A DNA stretch of 5,477 nucleotides, taken from contig JBOGFC010000004.1 of assembly GCA_050742155.1 (NCBI GenBank), forward strand, positions 1 through 5,477. Reading direction: 5' to 3'. The stretch is from JBOGFC01 sp050742155 (lineage in GTDB: Bacteria; Actinomycetota; Acidimicrobiia; Spongiisociales; JALYHC01). This document shows, piece by piece, positions 5,450 through 5,477 of this stretch. The translations under genes and the position numbers were made by a program. The notes beneath the pieces were generated by a model. The model had not been told where the DNA came from and made no database searches. It saw nothing but the letters and a program-made list of their open reading frames with translations. Numbering within the stretch: position 1 is the stretch's first letter; each line of letters starts with the position of its first letter.

Positions 5450-5477
5450 GCCAGAAGCTCTACCCCCTCCCCAACCC

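Overview
The window is very G+C-rich (about two thirds G+C by eye, with codon third positions almost all G or C). Genes are tightly packed, with 4-nt start/stop overlaps and strong GGAGG Shine-Dalgarno sites. This suggests a high-GC bacterium, most likely an actinobacterium or similar soil or environmental lineage; no marker gene fixes the taxon. I support eight protein genes, one of them cut by the left edge. I see no RNA gene, IS element, CRISPR array or integrase.

Layout. Positions 1-727 hold a minus-strand unit of its own: an ArsR-type repressor followed, with a 17-nt overlap, by an AHSA1/SRPBCC-domain protein that runs off the left edge. It has a recognisable sigma70-like promoter (TTGACA, 18 nt, TAGTTT) and a candidate AT-rich operator at the expected transcription start. 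Positions 757-2743 hold a minus-strand three-gene operon, in transcription order: an NADP-type beta-hydroxyacid dehydrogenase, a small single-domain cupin, and a FAH / 2-keto-4-pentenoate hydratase-type enzyme. Its two junctions are 4-nt overlaps, CTGA and GTGA. Positions 2744-2875 are a divergent control region with a perfect 13-nt inverted repeat. Positions 2876-3763 (plus strand) encode a second, clearly different beta-hydroxyacid dehydrogenase with an NAD-type pocket. Positions 3786-4211 (minus strand) encode a GlcG/HbpS-family protein that converges on that gene across 22 nt. Positions 4259-5449 (plus strand) encode a 12-helix MFS transporter, divergent from the GlcG gene across about 47 nt.

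How the genes may work together (inference). A transporter, two dehydrogenases that oxidise or reduce small hydroxy acids or semialdehydes, a metal-dependent hydratase/hydrolase for keto acids, a cupin and a GlcG-type accessory protein look like a catabolic cassette for a small organic acid. The substrate cannot be read from the sequence. Nothing here is a defence or mobile system. The points most worth following up are the inverted-repeat control region between the two paralogous dehydrogenases, their different predicted cofactor pockets, and the likely use of CTG start codons.
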